Below the pieces are notes generated by a model. The model was not told where the DNA came from. It worked only from the letters and a program-made list of their open reading frames with translations, and did not search any database. A DNA stretch of 64,000 nucleotides from Robiginitalea biformata HTCC2501 (lineage in GTDB: Bacteria > Bacteroidota > Bacteroidia > Flavobacteriales > Flavobacteriaceae): the NCBI RefSeq assembly GCF_000024125.1, contig NC_013222.1, positions 2,272,501-2,336,500 on the forward strand. The letters run 5' to 3'. The position numbers and the translations under genes were made by a program. Every line of letters begins with the position of its first letter. The first letter of the stretch is position 1. Positions 17,267-25,065 of this stretch are shown here, piece after piece.

Positions 17267-18316
17267 ATGAGACGAATCTTTCAATTTTGCCTGTTATCCG
17301 GTGTCCTCGCGTTGGCCCCATCCTGCAGCGCAACCAACCGGCTGAGTATGACTGTCACGGAACCGGCGGCTGTAATGCTGCCCGGGAACGTCCAGCGCAT
17401 CGGCATCATAAACCGCTCCCTTCCCTCTGAGGGCAACCGGGGCCTCGCAAAGATCGATGCCGTACTTTCCGCAGAGGGCATGAAACTGGATTCCCTCGGG
17501 GCTTCCGCCGCCATAGAGGGCCTGGCAGATCGCCTGCGCCTATCCAACCGATATGAAGCTGTGGTGGTCCTGGAGGAACTGCCGCAAGTAGCCCGCGGGC
17601 TGCGGGGCATGCCCGCGCCGCTTACCCGGGAACAGATTCGGGAGTTATGCAACACCCACGGGCTGGATGGGATCTTTTCCCTTTCCTTTTACGATACGGA
17701 TACCCGGGTCAATCTGCAACTCGGGATGATGGAATTGCCCGGTGACCTCGGATTGCCGATCTCCGTCCCCGCCCATAAGCTGGACCTGGATACCGAGGTG
17801 CGCAACGGTTGGCGAATCTACCTCCCGGACCTTCCCCTGCCGGTAGACGAATGGGTCTATACAGATCGTTTCCTGGTGAGCGGACAGGGGATCAACCCGG
17901 TAGCCGCCCTGGAATCCATCGGAGTGCGCAAGGACCGGGTGCTGGAGCTTTCCCAGCGAACGGGGTATCGCCACGGCGGCAGGCTGGAACCCCGACGTGT
18001 TCGCGTGGGCCGCGACTATTTTGTAAGGGGAAGCGATTTATTTGTGCGCGGCAAGCGACTGGCCCAAACCGGTGACTGGGACGGTGCCGCCCGGCTTTGG
18101 GAACGGGAGACCGACCATCCGAAGGGGAAGGTGGCCGGCAGGGCTTTCTACAACATGGCGATTATCAATGAAATCAACGGCGACCTGGATGCTGCCATCG
18201 ACTGGGCCCGCAGATCCTATGCGGATTTTGGAACCCGCCACGCACTGGATTACGCACGCACGCTCGAGGGGCGCCGGGCCCGTCAGGAACAATTGATGGC
18301 GGACCTCGCCTGGTAA
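17267..18316 (+). CDS. DUF6340 lipoprotein with a TPR-like C-terminus
   Basis: 349 aa. Lipoprotein signal with the lipobox Cys near residue 20 (LSGVLALAPSCSAT). The middle follows the DUF6340 pattern (PAAVMLPGNVQRIGIINRSL, GLDGIFSLSFYDTD). The C-terminal 80 residues look like two helical tetratricopeptide units (GKRLAQTGDWDGAARLWERE, GRAFYNMAIINEINGDLDAAIDWA). Predicted membrane-anchored periplasmic or surface protein of unknown role. Convergent with the photolyase gene. Confidence 0.82.
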   Translation: MRRIFQFCLLSGVLALAPSCSATNRLSMTVTEPAAVMLPGNVQRIGIINRSLPSEGNRGLAKIDAVLSAEGMKLDSLGASAAIEGLADRLRLSNRYEAVVVLEELPQVARGLRGMPAPLTREQIRELCNTHGLDGIFSLSFYDTDTRVNLQLGMMELPGDLGLPISVPAHKLDLDTEVRNGWRIYLPDLPLPVDEWVYTDRFLVSGQGINPVAALESIGVRKDRVLELSQRTGYRHGGRLEPRRVRVGRDYFVRGSDLFVRGKRLAQTGDWDGAARLWERETDHPKGKVAGRAFYNMAIINEINGDLDAAIDWARRSYADFGTRHALDYARTLEGRRARQEQLMADLAW

Positions 18317-18331
18317 GGGCGCCGGGTCTGC

Positions 18332-19636
18332 CTAATCCAGGGCGGCCTTATAGGTCTTCAGGCAACGTTCCCGGGCCGCTTTGTGATCTACCATCTTTTC
18401 GGGGTAATCCTCCGTGCCGTATTCCGGTATCCACTCCCGGATATAGGATTTATCCTTGTCGAATTTATCTACCTGGGTCATCGGGTTAAAGATCCGGAAG
18501 TAGGGGGCCGCATCTACGCCGCTCCCGGCTGCCCACTGCCAGTTGCCAACATTGCTGGCCATTTCGTAGTCGAGTAGTTTTTCCGCAAAATACGCCTCCC
18601 CCCAACGCCAGTCGATCAGCAGGTGCTTGCAGAGGAAACTCGCCGTGAGCATCCGTACGCGGTTGTGCATATACCCGGATGCATTGAGTTGCCGCATGCC
18701 CGCATCCACCAGGGCAAAGCCGGTGCGGCCCTCCCGCCATTTCTCGAATTCCGATTCGTCGTTCCGCCACGCGATGCGGTCGTATTCCTTGCGGAAGGCC
18801 TCATGGACCGTACGCGGGAAATGCCAGAGGATCTGCATAAAGAACTCCCGCCAGATCAACTCGTTCCAGAATGTCTCATTGGACGATTCCAGGGCCTTCC
18901 CCAGCGCCTGTCGGATGGAGATGGTGCCAAAGCGCAGGTGGGGTCCCAACCGGGAGGTACCTTCCCGGGCCGGGTAATTCCGGTTGTCTTCGTATGCGTC
19001 AATCAGTTTCCCGCCCATATCATAATCCGGAACGGGAATCGCGGAGCGTTCAAAGCCGAAATCGGCAAGGTCCGGGTTGGGCAACCGGGAATGTGCGATC
19101 AGGTTCCCCAGTTGGCCAGCGGAATCGAACGTCGCAAGGGGGGTGTCCCGGAAGACCTGCTTCCATTTCTTCATATAGGGGGTGTAAACCACATAGGGGT
19201 CGCCGTCATCCTTGACCACTTCGTCCTTTTCAAAAATGACCTGATCTTTGAATGTGTGGAATTCAATTCCCTGCTCGCTGAGCCATTGGCCCACCTGCTC
19301 ATCCCGATCCCGGGCATAGGGTTCGTAATCCCGGTTTGTGAACACCTGCCCGACGTCCCAGTCCGATGCCAGTTCCTTAAAAATCTCCAGGGGCTTCCCG
19401 TGGTAGATTGCCAGGGAACTGCCCTGATTTTCCTGCATGCGGGAACGGAGCTCCTGCAAACGGTCGTGGAGGAACGTAACCCGGGGGTCATCCGCCGGCA
19501 GCCCGTCCAGGATTTCCGAATCGAAAATAAAAATGGGGAGGACGGGCCTGCCCGCGCCCAGCGCTTCGCACAGGCCCCGGTTGTCTTCGAGCCGCAGGTC
19601 GCGCCGAAACCAGAAGATGTTGACGGATTTGCCCAT
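18332..19636 (-). CDS. phrB: Deoxyribodipyrimidine photolyase (class I CPD photolyase/cryptochrome)
   Basis: 434 aa. N-terminal antenna domain opens NIFWFRRDLRLEDNRGL. The C-terminal FAD domain has GTSRLGPHLRFGTIS, FWNELIWREFFMQILW, DAGMRQLNASGYMHNRVRM and NVGNWQWAAGSGVDAAPYFRIFNP. Light-driven repair of cyclobutane pyrimidine dimers. The SDR gene ends 2 nt before its start, and both follow an SRPBCC gene. A fully Asn/Trp-preserved FAD pocket favours a true photolyase over a signalling cryptochrome. Confidence 0.94.
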   Translation of the reverse strand: MGKSVNIFWFRRDLRLEDNRGLCEALGAGRPVLPIFIFDSEILDGLPADDPRVTFLHDRLQELRSRMQENQGSSLAIYHGKPLEIFKELASDWDVGQVFTNRDYEPYARDRDEQVGQWLSEQGIEFHTFKDQVIFEKDEVVKDDGDPYVVYTPYMKKWKQVFRDTPLATFDSAGQLGNLIAHSRLPNPDLADFGFERSAIPVPDYDMGGKLIDAYEDNRNYPAREGTSRLGPHLRFGTISIRQALGKALESSNETFWNELIWREFFMQILWHFPRTVHEAFRKEYDRIAWRNDESEFEKWREGRTGFALVDAGMRQLNASGYMHNRVRMLTASFLCKHLLIDWRWGEAYFAEKLLDYEMASNVGNWQWAAGSGVDAAPYFRIFNPMTQVDKFDKDKSYIREWIPEYGTEDYPEKMVDHKAARERCLKTYKAALD

Positions 19637-19637
19637 T

Positions 19638-20336
19638 TTAACTCAGGTTGATGGTACTCAGGCCCCCGTCCACCCCAAGGACCTGGCCGGTCATCCATCC
19701 GCTTTCATCCGAAAGCAGGAAGGCCGCCATGTGCGCGATATCCGAAGGTTTTCCAACCCGCTTCATCGGGTGCCGTTCCGCCATTTTTTCCTGTTTCTTT
19801 TCATTGTTCAGCAAGCGGGAAGCCATGGGGGTATCCACCAGGGAAGGGGCCACCACGTTCACGCGCAATTGGGGGGCGTATTCGGCAGCCAGGGCACGGG
19901 CAAAGCCTTCGATGGCCCCTTTGGAAGCCGCCACGCTGCTGTGGAAGGGCATGCCGTTCCCCACAGCCACCGTGCTGAAGAAAACCAGGCTGGCCGACTC
20001 GGCAAAGCGCGGCATCACGGCTTTAAGTACCCGGACCAGGCCGGTAAAATTCAGGTCCATATCCTGGCTAAAAGCATCCACGCTGAGCATTTTAAACGGT
20101 TTCAGATTGATGCTTCCCGGGCAATAGACCAGCCCGTGCAGGGTATCCGGCAGCCCATCCAGGGAATCGAAATCCCCGGTGACGTCCAGTTCTGTGTGCG
20201 GGACACCGAGGTCCTCCAGGGGGCCGGGTTTCCGGGAGGCCGTATATATGTTGTGGTTGTCTTTCAGTAGCTTGACGAGTTCCAGGCCAATGCCGGAGGA
20301 ACCGCCGATAATCAATAAGTTCTTTTTCATTGTCAA
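19638..20336 (-). CDS. SDR-family oxidoreductase lacking the catalytic Tyr
   Basis: 232 aa. Rossmann start IIGGSSGIGLELVKLL binds NAD(P). The structural Asn is N96 (DLNFTG) and a Ser lies at 121 (FFSTVAVG). The YxxxK motif reads V135-A-A-S-K139, so Tyr is replaced by Val. Other family features (VAPSLVDTPMASRL, LGVDGG) are intact. This variant subgroup may have altered or no dehydrogenase activity. The start overlaps the SRPBCC stop as ATGA, and the photolyase follows at 2 nt: a three-gene operon. Confidence 0.88.
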   Translation of the reverse strand: MTMKKNLLIIGGSSGIGLELVKLLKDNHNIYTASRKPGPLEDLGVPHTELDVTGDFDSLDGLPDTLHGLVYCPGSINLKPFKMLSVDAFSQDMDLNFTGLVRVLKAVMPRFAESASLVFFSTVAVGNGMPFHSSVAASKGAIEGFARALAAEYAPQLRVNVVAPSLVDTPMASRLLNNEKKQEKMAERHPMKRVGKPSDIAHMAAFLLSDESGWMTGQVLGVDGGLSTINLS

Positions 20337-20830
20337 AGCGATTTAAATGTGAGGGCGGAAGGTCTCCCGGGAAGCTTGCCGAACCGTTTGTCGAGTTCGG
20401 CCTCCCGGTACCGGAAAATGGCCGTCAGCTGTCTTTTAACCACAGGCCCGTGAGCTAACCGGCCCAGCCATCCGAGGGGCAATTTGTAGTCCACGACATC
20501 CGTCATCCGGACGCCGCCTTCGACGGCCTCGATAAAGTGTTTGTGGTGCCAGAGGGCGTATGGGCCGAATCGCTGTTCATCTACAAAATATTCTCCTTCC
20601 CGAACATGGGTTATCTCAGTGACCCATCGGGTGCGAATCCCTGGAAACGGGGAAACCACATAGTGGATGATTTGCCCGGGATACATAGGCCGGTCGGCGC
20701 CTTCCAGTATTTTAAAGCCCATATGGGCCGGGGTGATGCGCTGCAGGTTGGCCGGGTTGGACAGAAAGTCCCAGGCCTCTTGTTTGGAAAGGGCCAGGGA
20801 CTGTTCCGCTTGCAATTGATAACACTTCAT
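20333..20830 (-). CDS. SRPBCC family (CoxG/polyketide cyclase-like) protein
   Basis: 165 aa. Opens QAEQSLALSKQEAWDFLSNPANLQRITPAHMGFKIL and contains YFVDEQRFGPYALWHHKHFIEAVEGGVRMTDVVDYKLPLG, the pattern of SRPBCC proteins often annotated as cell-division inhibitor-like. Probably binds a hydrophobic ligand. In many bacteria this family is found beside photolyase and SDR genes, as here. First gene of the operon. Confidence 0.84.
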   Translation of the reverse strand: MKCYQLQAEQSLALSKQEAWDFLSNPANLQRITPAHMGFKILEGADRPMYPGQIIHYVVSPFPGIRTRWVTEITHVREGEYFVDEQRFGPYALWHHKHFIEAVEGGVRMTDVVDYKLPLGWLGRLAHGPVVKRQLTAIFRYREAELDKRFGKLPGRPSALTFKSL

Positions 20831-20843
20831 CAGGTACTTTGTT

Positions 20844-20851
20844 CAAAGATA
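20844..20851 (-). promoter_or_regulatory. -7 box TATCTTTG of the SRPBCC-SDR-photolyase operon
   Basis: Read on the minus strand, TATCTTTG begins 21 nt before the ATG at 20830. No light- or damage-specific operator was recognised beside it. Confidence 0.6.
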
Positions 20852-20983
20852 CAATCATTTTGTTTAGGAAAAAGATATAAGAGTTAAACAATAATTAAAA
20901 TTTCTTATTGGGTCCTGGTCGGAAAAATCGTAGCTCTGTCGTGGAAATGCCACGGAGATGGATAGAATTTGTACCTTTTTCGC

Positions 20984-22183
20984 ATGGGAATGCGCATTTT
21001 GATGGGGCTGGTAGTCTGCCTGTCGGGCCTTGGGCCGCTTCGGGCCCAGGAAGACCTTCGGTTGCTGGGCAACCTGCCGGAAATCGTTTCGGAAACTTCC
21101 GGGCTGCTGGTCATCGGCCCTCAAATAATCACGCATAACGACTCGGGCAACGAACCGCTTTTGTATTATCTGGACACTGTAAACCTGGAGATACAACGAC
21201 AGGTACGCGTGGAAGGCGTTTTGAATACAGACTGGGAAGACCTGGCAGAAGATACGGATTACGTGTATATCGGGGATTTCGGCAATACCCGGGGTACCCG
21301 TACAGACCTGGCCATCTACCGGGTCGCCAAACAGGACCTGGCAGCCGGGAATACATCCGTAACCGCCGACCGCATTGGATACACATACGAAGACCAGATG
21401 GATTTCAGCGGGACAACCAACAGCGATTGGGATGCTGAGGCCCTGGTGGTACGGGGAGACTCCCTGATTGTATTTACAAAACAATGGCAGGGCAACGGTA
21501 CGGTGGCATACCGAATCCCCAAATCGCCCGGCGATCATTTGGCCCTGCGGAGCGGGGCCTACGCCGCAGGCGGCCTGATTACCGGGGCCACGCCCAGGCC
21601 TGGTGGCGGTTATGCCCTCCTGGGATATACCAGCGTTCTCCAGCCCTTTCTCATTGAGGTACCGCAAACAAACGACACCTTTAATTTTCCGCCCGAAACC
21701 CGGAGGCAATTACTGGATATCGGGTTTGGCCAGGCCGAAGGGATTACAGCAGATGCCTCAGGCCGGTTCTTTGTCAGTACGGAGTCCTTTTCCAACAGCC
21801 TGGCTTCGCTACCGGCATCTCTTTATTCTTTTACCAGGGATGGCGAACCCCCGGGGGAGGAACCCGGAGAACCCGGAGAACCCGGAGAACCCGGGGAACC
21901 GGGCGAGGAGGGAGGGGAACCGGAACCCGGCCATTCGAATCAACCGGGCGGCCTGGTGATTTTCCGGGCTGCAGGTTCGGATGAACTCCGTTACGAGCTC
22001 AACCGCCCGGCACCCATCCTGGCCCGGGCCGTTTTCGACACGGCCGGCCGGATGGTCCTGTTCGAGAATGCGCCGGAAATAGATGCCGGACGCCTGGACA
22101 TAGCTACCCTGAATACTTCCGTTTATTACCTGACCCTGTATTTTCGCGGGGCCATACTCTCCGAGCCCTTCCTGCGCTATTGA
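20984..22183 (+). CDS. Secreted protein with GEP repeat linker and T9SS-type C-terminal domain
   Basis: 399 aa from ATG 20984. Signal peptide (MGMRILMGLVVCLSGLGPLRA). Residues about 25-285 look like a beta-propeller or esterase-like sensor region (HNDSGNEPLLYYLD, EDLAEDTDYVYIGDFGN, DWDAEALVV). A linker of repeated Gly-Glu-Pro follows, then an about 70-residue C-terminal beta domain (ARAVFDTAGRMVLFEN ... LNTSVYYLTLYFRG) resembling T9SS type A sorting domains. Predicted cell-surface or secreted. The role of the propeller region is unknown. Confidence 0.75.
   Translation: MGMRILMGLVVCLSGLGPLRAQEDLRLLGNLPEIVSETSGLLVIGPQIITHNDSGNEPLLYYLDTVNLEIQRQVRVEGVLNTDWEDLAEDTDYVYIGDFGNTRGTRTDLAIYRVAKQDLAAGNTSVTADRIGYTYEDQMDFSGTTNSDWDAEALVVRGDSLIVFTKQWQGNGTVAYRIPKSPGDHLALRSGAYAAGGLITGATPRPGGGYALLGYTSVLQPFLIEVPQTNDTFNFPPETRRQLLDIGFGQAEGITADASGRFFVSTESFSNSLASLPASLYSFTRDGEPPGEEPGEPGEPGEPGEPGEEGGEPEPGHSNQPGGLVIFRAAGSDELRYELNRPAPILARAVFDTAGRMVLFENAPEIDAGRLDIATLNTSVYYLTLYFRGAILSEPFLRY
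21857..21909 (+). repeat. 9-nt tandem repeat encoding (Gly-Glu-Pro)n
   Basis: At least four in-frame copies of GGAGAACCC plus diverged flanking copies. They encode a flexible acidic Pro-rich linker between the sensor region and the sorting domain. In-frame unit length allows copy-number change without frameshift. Confidence 0.85.
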
Positions 22184-22267
22184 GAATCACCCGTCACAGC
22201 CCCATCGCATTTACGCCGCCCTTGCTTTTTTTAGATTTAATTAACATTTACAGGCAGGGCGAATCAG

Positions 22268-22275
22268 TAGCTTTG
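22268..22275 (+). promoter_or_regulatory. -7 box TAGCTTTG upstream of the DUF2911 gene
   Basis: TAGCTTTG fits TAnnTTTG and lies 25 nt before the ATG at 22301, consistent with a short A-rich leader. Confidence 0.6.
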
Positions 22276-22300
22276 ATCCAAACACTAAAACTTTAAACCG

Positions 22301-23143
22301 ATGAAAAAATCCTACCTTTTATTCCTGGCACTGGCAAGCAGCTATTGCGGGCTTGCCCAGATGCAGACGCCGGCACCCAGCCCGGCCTCCGAACTGCACC
22401 AGACCGTCGGGCTCACCGACGTGGTAATTAAGTATTCCCGTCCCTCCATGAAGGGCCGCACCATTTTCGGCGGACTCGTACCCTACGATGCCATCTGGCG
22501 GACCGGGGCGAACATGAACACTACCGTTTCCTTCTCGGACCCCGTAAAAGTGGGAGGAAAATCCCTGGAAGCCGGGACGTACGCTTTGTATACGAAACCC
22601 GGAGAGGAGCAGTGGGAAGTCTACTTTTATACGGATTCCAACAACGGCGGGCTCCCGGCTCAGTGGGACGATTCCAAGGTGGCTGCCACGGTTACCGCAC
22701 CTGTCATGGAAATGCCCATGCCGGTAGAGACTTTCACCATCACCGTAGACGACTTAACCAACAACGGGGCCTCCCTGGGAATGCTCTGGGAGAACACCTA
22801 TGTGGGGGTGCCTTTTGAAGTGCCCACCACGGAAAAGGCCATGAAGAGCATTCAGTCCGTAATGAGCGGCCCCGGGCCCAACCAGTATTTTGCGGCTGCC
22901 TCCTATTACTTTGACGAGGGGCAGGATTTGGAACAGGCCAAAACCTGGATCGACAAGGCTACTGAAATGTCCCCGAATGCCTATTGGATGTGGCGGGTCA
23001 AATCGTTGATCTACGCAAAAATGGGCGATAAGAAAGGGGCCATTGCGGCGGCAAAGAAATCCCTGGAAGTTGCAAAAGAGGCCGGGAACCAGGATTACGT
23101 GAGGATGAACCAGGACTCCCTCAAGGAGTGGGGTGCCATGTAA
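22301..23143 (+). CDS. DUF2911 exported protein with TPR-like tail
   Basis: 280 aa. Signal peptide MKKSYLLFLALASSYCGLAQ. Residues about 25-180 match DUF2911 (VVIKYSRPSMKGRTIFGGLVPYDAIWRTGANMNTTV, LEAGTYALYTKPGEEQWEVYFYTD). The C-terminal 90 residues form TPR-like helices (FAAASYYFDEGQDLEQAKTWIDKATEM). Common exported protein of Bacteroidota with unknown function. Monocistronic, with its own promoter and terminator. Confidence 0.88.
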   Translation: MKKSYLLFLALASSYCGLAQMQTPAPSPASELHQTVGLTDVVIKYSRPSMKGRTIFGGLVPYDAIWRTGANMNTTVSFSDPVKVGGKSLEAGTYALYTKPGEEQWEVYFYTDSNNGGLPAQWDDSKVAATVTAPVMEMPMPVETFTITVDDLTNNGASLGMLWENTYVGVPFEVPTTEKAMKSIQSVMSGPGPNQYFAAASYYFDEGQDLEQAKTWIDKATEMSPNAYWMWRVKSLIYAKMGDKKGAIAAAKKSLEVAKEAGNQDYVRMNQDSLKEWGAM

Positions 23144-23202
23144 CCTGAGCCCCCTGGCAGCTGCGTTTTCCGGCCGGGGTGCCGGGCCTTGGGAAAAAGC
23201 AG

Positions 23203-23231
23203 AACCGGACCTTTTGGGGTCCGGTTTTTTT
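23203..23231 (+). terminator. Terminator downstream of the DUF2911 gene
   Basis: Arms AACCGGACC and GGTCCGGTT with a 6-7-nt loop, followed by TTTTTTTAT on the plus strand. It separates this gene from the convergent symporter gene. Confidence 0.85.
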
Positions 23232-23248
23232 ATGGTTTTTTGGCGGGA

Positions 23249-24961
23249 TCAGATGCGTACCGGGGGGTTCCGCAACAACCGGTCAAAACTCTCCAGCAAC
23301 AGGGCGATCAGGATAACCAGTGCGCACCCGAAAGCGTTCAGCCACAGGTAGGACATCCAGTCAAAGTACCAGCCGAACACTACGATGACCTGCGTGATGA
23401 TGGCAGCGATGAAAACGGCATTGCCCCGGACGAATTTAAGGAAAAAGGCAAGCAGGAAGATTCCCAGGACATTCCCGTAAAATATGGAGCCGATGATATT
23501 TACCAATTGGATCAGGTTGTCGAACAGGTCTGCAAAACAGGCGATCAGAATGGCGATGACCCCCCAGATAAAAGTGAACACCCGCGAGGCTTTCACATAA
23601 TGCATCGGGTCTTCGTGATCGGGTCGGTTCCGCTTATAGAGATCCAGGGCGCTGATGGTGCCCAGGGCATTCAATTCGGAGGCCGTGGAGGACATGGCTG
23701 CCGAAAGGATTACCGCCAGCAACAGGCCGATGAGTCCCCGGGGGAGGTAATTCAGGATAAAGTGGATAAACACATAATCCTTGTCATTCGTTTCTACCGA
23801 CGGGTTTGCCCGCTCGATGAGTTCCCGGGCGGCGTCTCGGTTGCCCTGTTCCCGGCGGTTGATCTCGAGGATTTGCTGTTTCGCGTCGATGGTAGCAGTA
23901 TACTCTTTAATATCCAGGGCCGATGAGAAGGCATCCTGCGCCATTTTTTTCTCGACCTCCAGTTCCCTGTGAGCCTCCTGCAGGAGTTCATAATCGTCCG
24001 CATATTCGGATTCCAGCACCGCTTCCGTAGCTGCCGGGTTAAAGTTCAGGGGAGACGGGTTGTACTGGTAAAAAACAAAGACCATGACGCCCACCAGCAG
24101 GATAAAAAACTGCATGGGGATTTTTAAAAGGCCGTTAAATATCAGTCCCAGCTGGCTTTCCCGAACCGATTTTCCGGACAGGTAGCGCTGCACCTGGCTC
24201 TGGTCCGTTCCAAAATAGGCGAGCATCAGGAACAGGCCCCCGGTGATACCGCTCCAAAAGGTATACCGGCTGTCCGTATCGAAGTCGAAATTCAGGATAT
24301 TCAGCTTGTCGCTGGCTCCGGCCACTTTGAGCGCTTTGCTGAAGGTCAGGTCGGTGGGCAGGTATCCCAGGATAAAGAAGAAGGCCATGAACATGCCGAG
24401 CATGATCACGAACATCTGTTGTTTCTGGGTAACATTCACAGCCTTGGTCCCTCCGGAAACCGTGTAGATAATCACCATAATCCCGATGATGATGTTCAGC
24501 GTATTGAGGTTCCACCCCAATACAGCCGACAGGATGATGGAGGGGGCAAAAATCGTGATCCCGGCCGCAAGACCGCGCTGCAGCAGGAACAGGATGGCGG
24601 CCAGGGTACGCGTTTTCAGGTCAAAACGCTTTTCGAGGAATTCATAGGCCGTATAGACTTTCAGGTGGTGGTAAATAGGGACGAACACCATACATATGAT
24701 GATCATCGCCAGGGGTAAGCCAAAATAGAACTGGACAAAGCCCATGCCGTCGTGGAAGGCCTGCCCCGGGGTGGAGAGGAAGGTGATGGCACTGGCCTGG
24801 GTGGCCATGACGGATAGCCCGACGGTGAGCCATTTGGCGCGTTTCCCCCCGCGGACGTAGTCGTCGACGTCCCGGCTCCCGCGGGTGCGCCAGACGCCAA
24901 AGGCCACGATAAAGATCAATGTCCCGGACAGGATAATCCAATCTAAGGTTCCCATCCCCAT
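23249..24961 (-). CDS. Sodium:solute symporter (SSS family)
   Basis: 570 aa with about 14 hydrophobic segments. SSS hallmarks: GVWRTRGSRDVDDYVRGGKRAKWLTVGLSVMATQASAITFL at the N-terminus and LLAVILSAAMSSTASELNALGT in the core (Na+-site serines). An unusual hydrophilic helical insert (residues about 310-400, coiled-coil-like) lies between membrane segments. The substrate is unknown; the adjacent PIG-L-type hydrolase suggests uptake of a sugar or amide product. A 33-codon membrane microprotein ends 1 nt before its start. Confidence 0.88.
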   Translation of the reverse strand: MGMGTLDWIILSGTLIFIVAFGVWRTRGSRDVDDYVRGGKRAKWLTVGLSVMATQASAITFLSTPGQAFHDGMGFVQFYFGLPLAMIIICMVFVPIYHHLKVYTAYEFLEKRFDLKTRTLAAILFLLQRGLAAGITIFAPSIILSAVLGWNLNTLNIIIGIMVIIYTVSGGTKAVNVTQKQQMFVIMLGMFMAFFFILGYLPTDLTFSKALKVAGASDKLNILNFDFDTDSRYTFWSGITGGLFLMLAYFGTDQSQVQRYLSGKSVRESQLGLIFNGLLKIPMQFFILLVGVMVFVFYQYNPSPLNFNPAATEAVLESEYADDYELLQEAHRELEVEKKMAQDAFSSALDIKEYTATIDAKQQILEINRREQGNRDAARELIERANPSVETNDKDYVFIHFILNYLPRGLIGLLLAVILSAAMSSTASELNALGTISALDLYKRNRPDHEDPMHYVKASRVFTFIWGVIAILIACFADLFDNLIQLVNIIGSIFYGNVLGIFLLAFFLKFVRGNAVFIAAIITQVIVVFGWYFDWMSYLWLNAFGCALVILIALLLESFDRLLRNPPVRI

Positions 24962-24962
24962 A

Positions 24963-25064
24963 TCAGGCGTTTGTGATCATGATATAGTAGAATACCAGGA
25001 TATACAGGATGTTGAGCAGGATCACCAGGGTGTAGGCCCGCTTCCACACCATTTTTTCTTTCAT
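24963..25064 (-). CDS. 33-aa single-TM microprotein between the PIG-L and symporter genes
   Basis: ATG at 25064 to TGA at 24963. The product is MKEKMVWKRAYTLVILLNIL followed by YILVFYYIMITNA: a basic N-terminus and one hydrophobic helix of about 20 residues. The start lies 1 nt after the PIG-L stop and the stop 1 nt before the symporter ATG, so it fits the operon exactly. It may be a small accessory subunit of the transporter. No homologue is claimed. Confidence 0.7.
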   Translation of the reverse strand: MKEKMVWKRAYTLVILLNILYILVFYYIMITNA

Positions 25065-25065
25065 T

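Noticed and set aside
20864..21709. 281-codon minus-strand frame opposite the T9SS-like secreted protein
   Set aside because: Low-complexity, no signal or motif; the plus-strand gene has a signal peptide and sorting domain.
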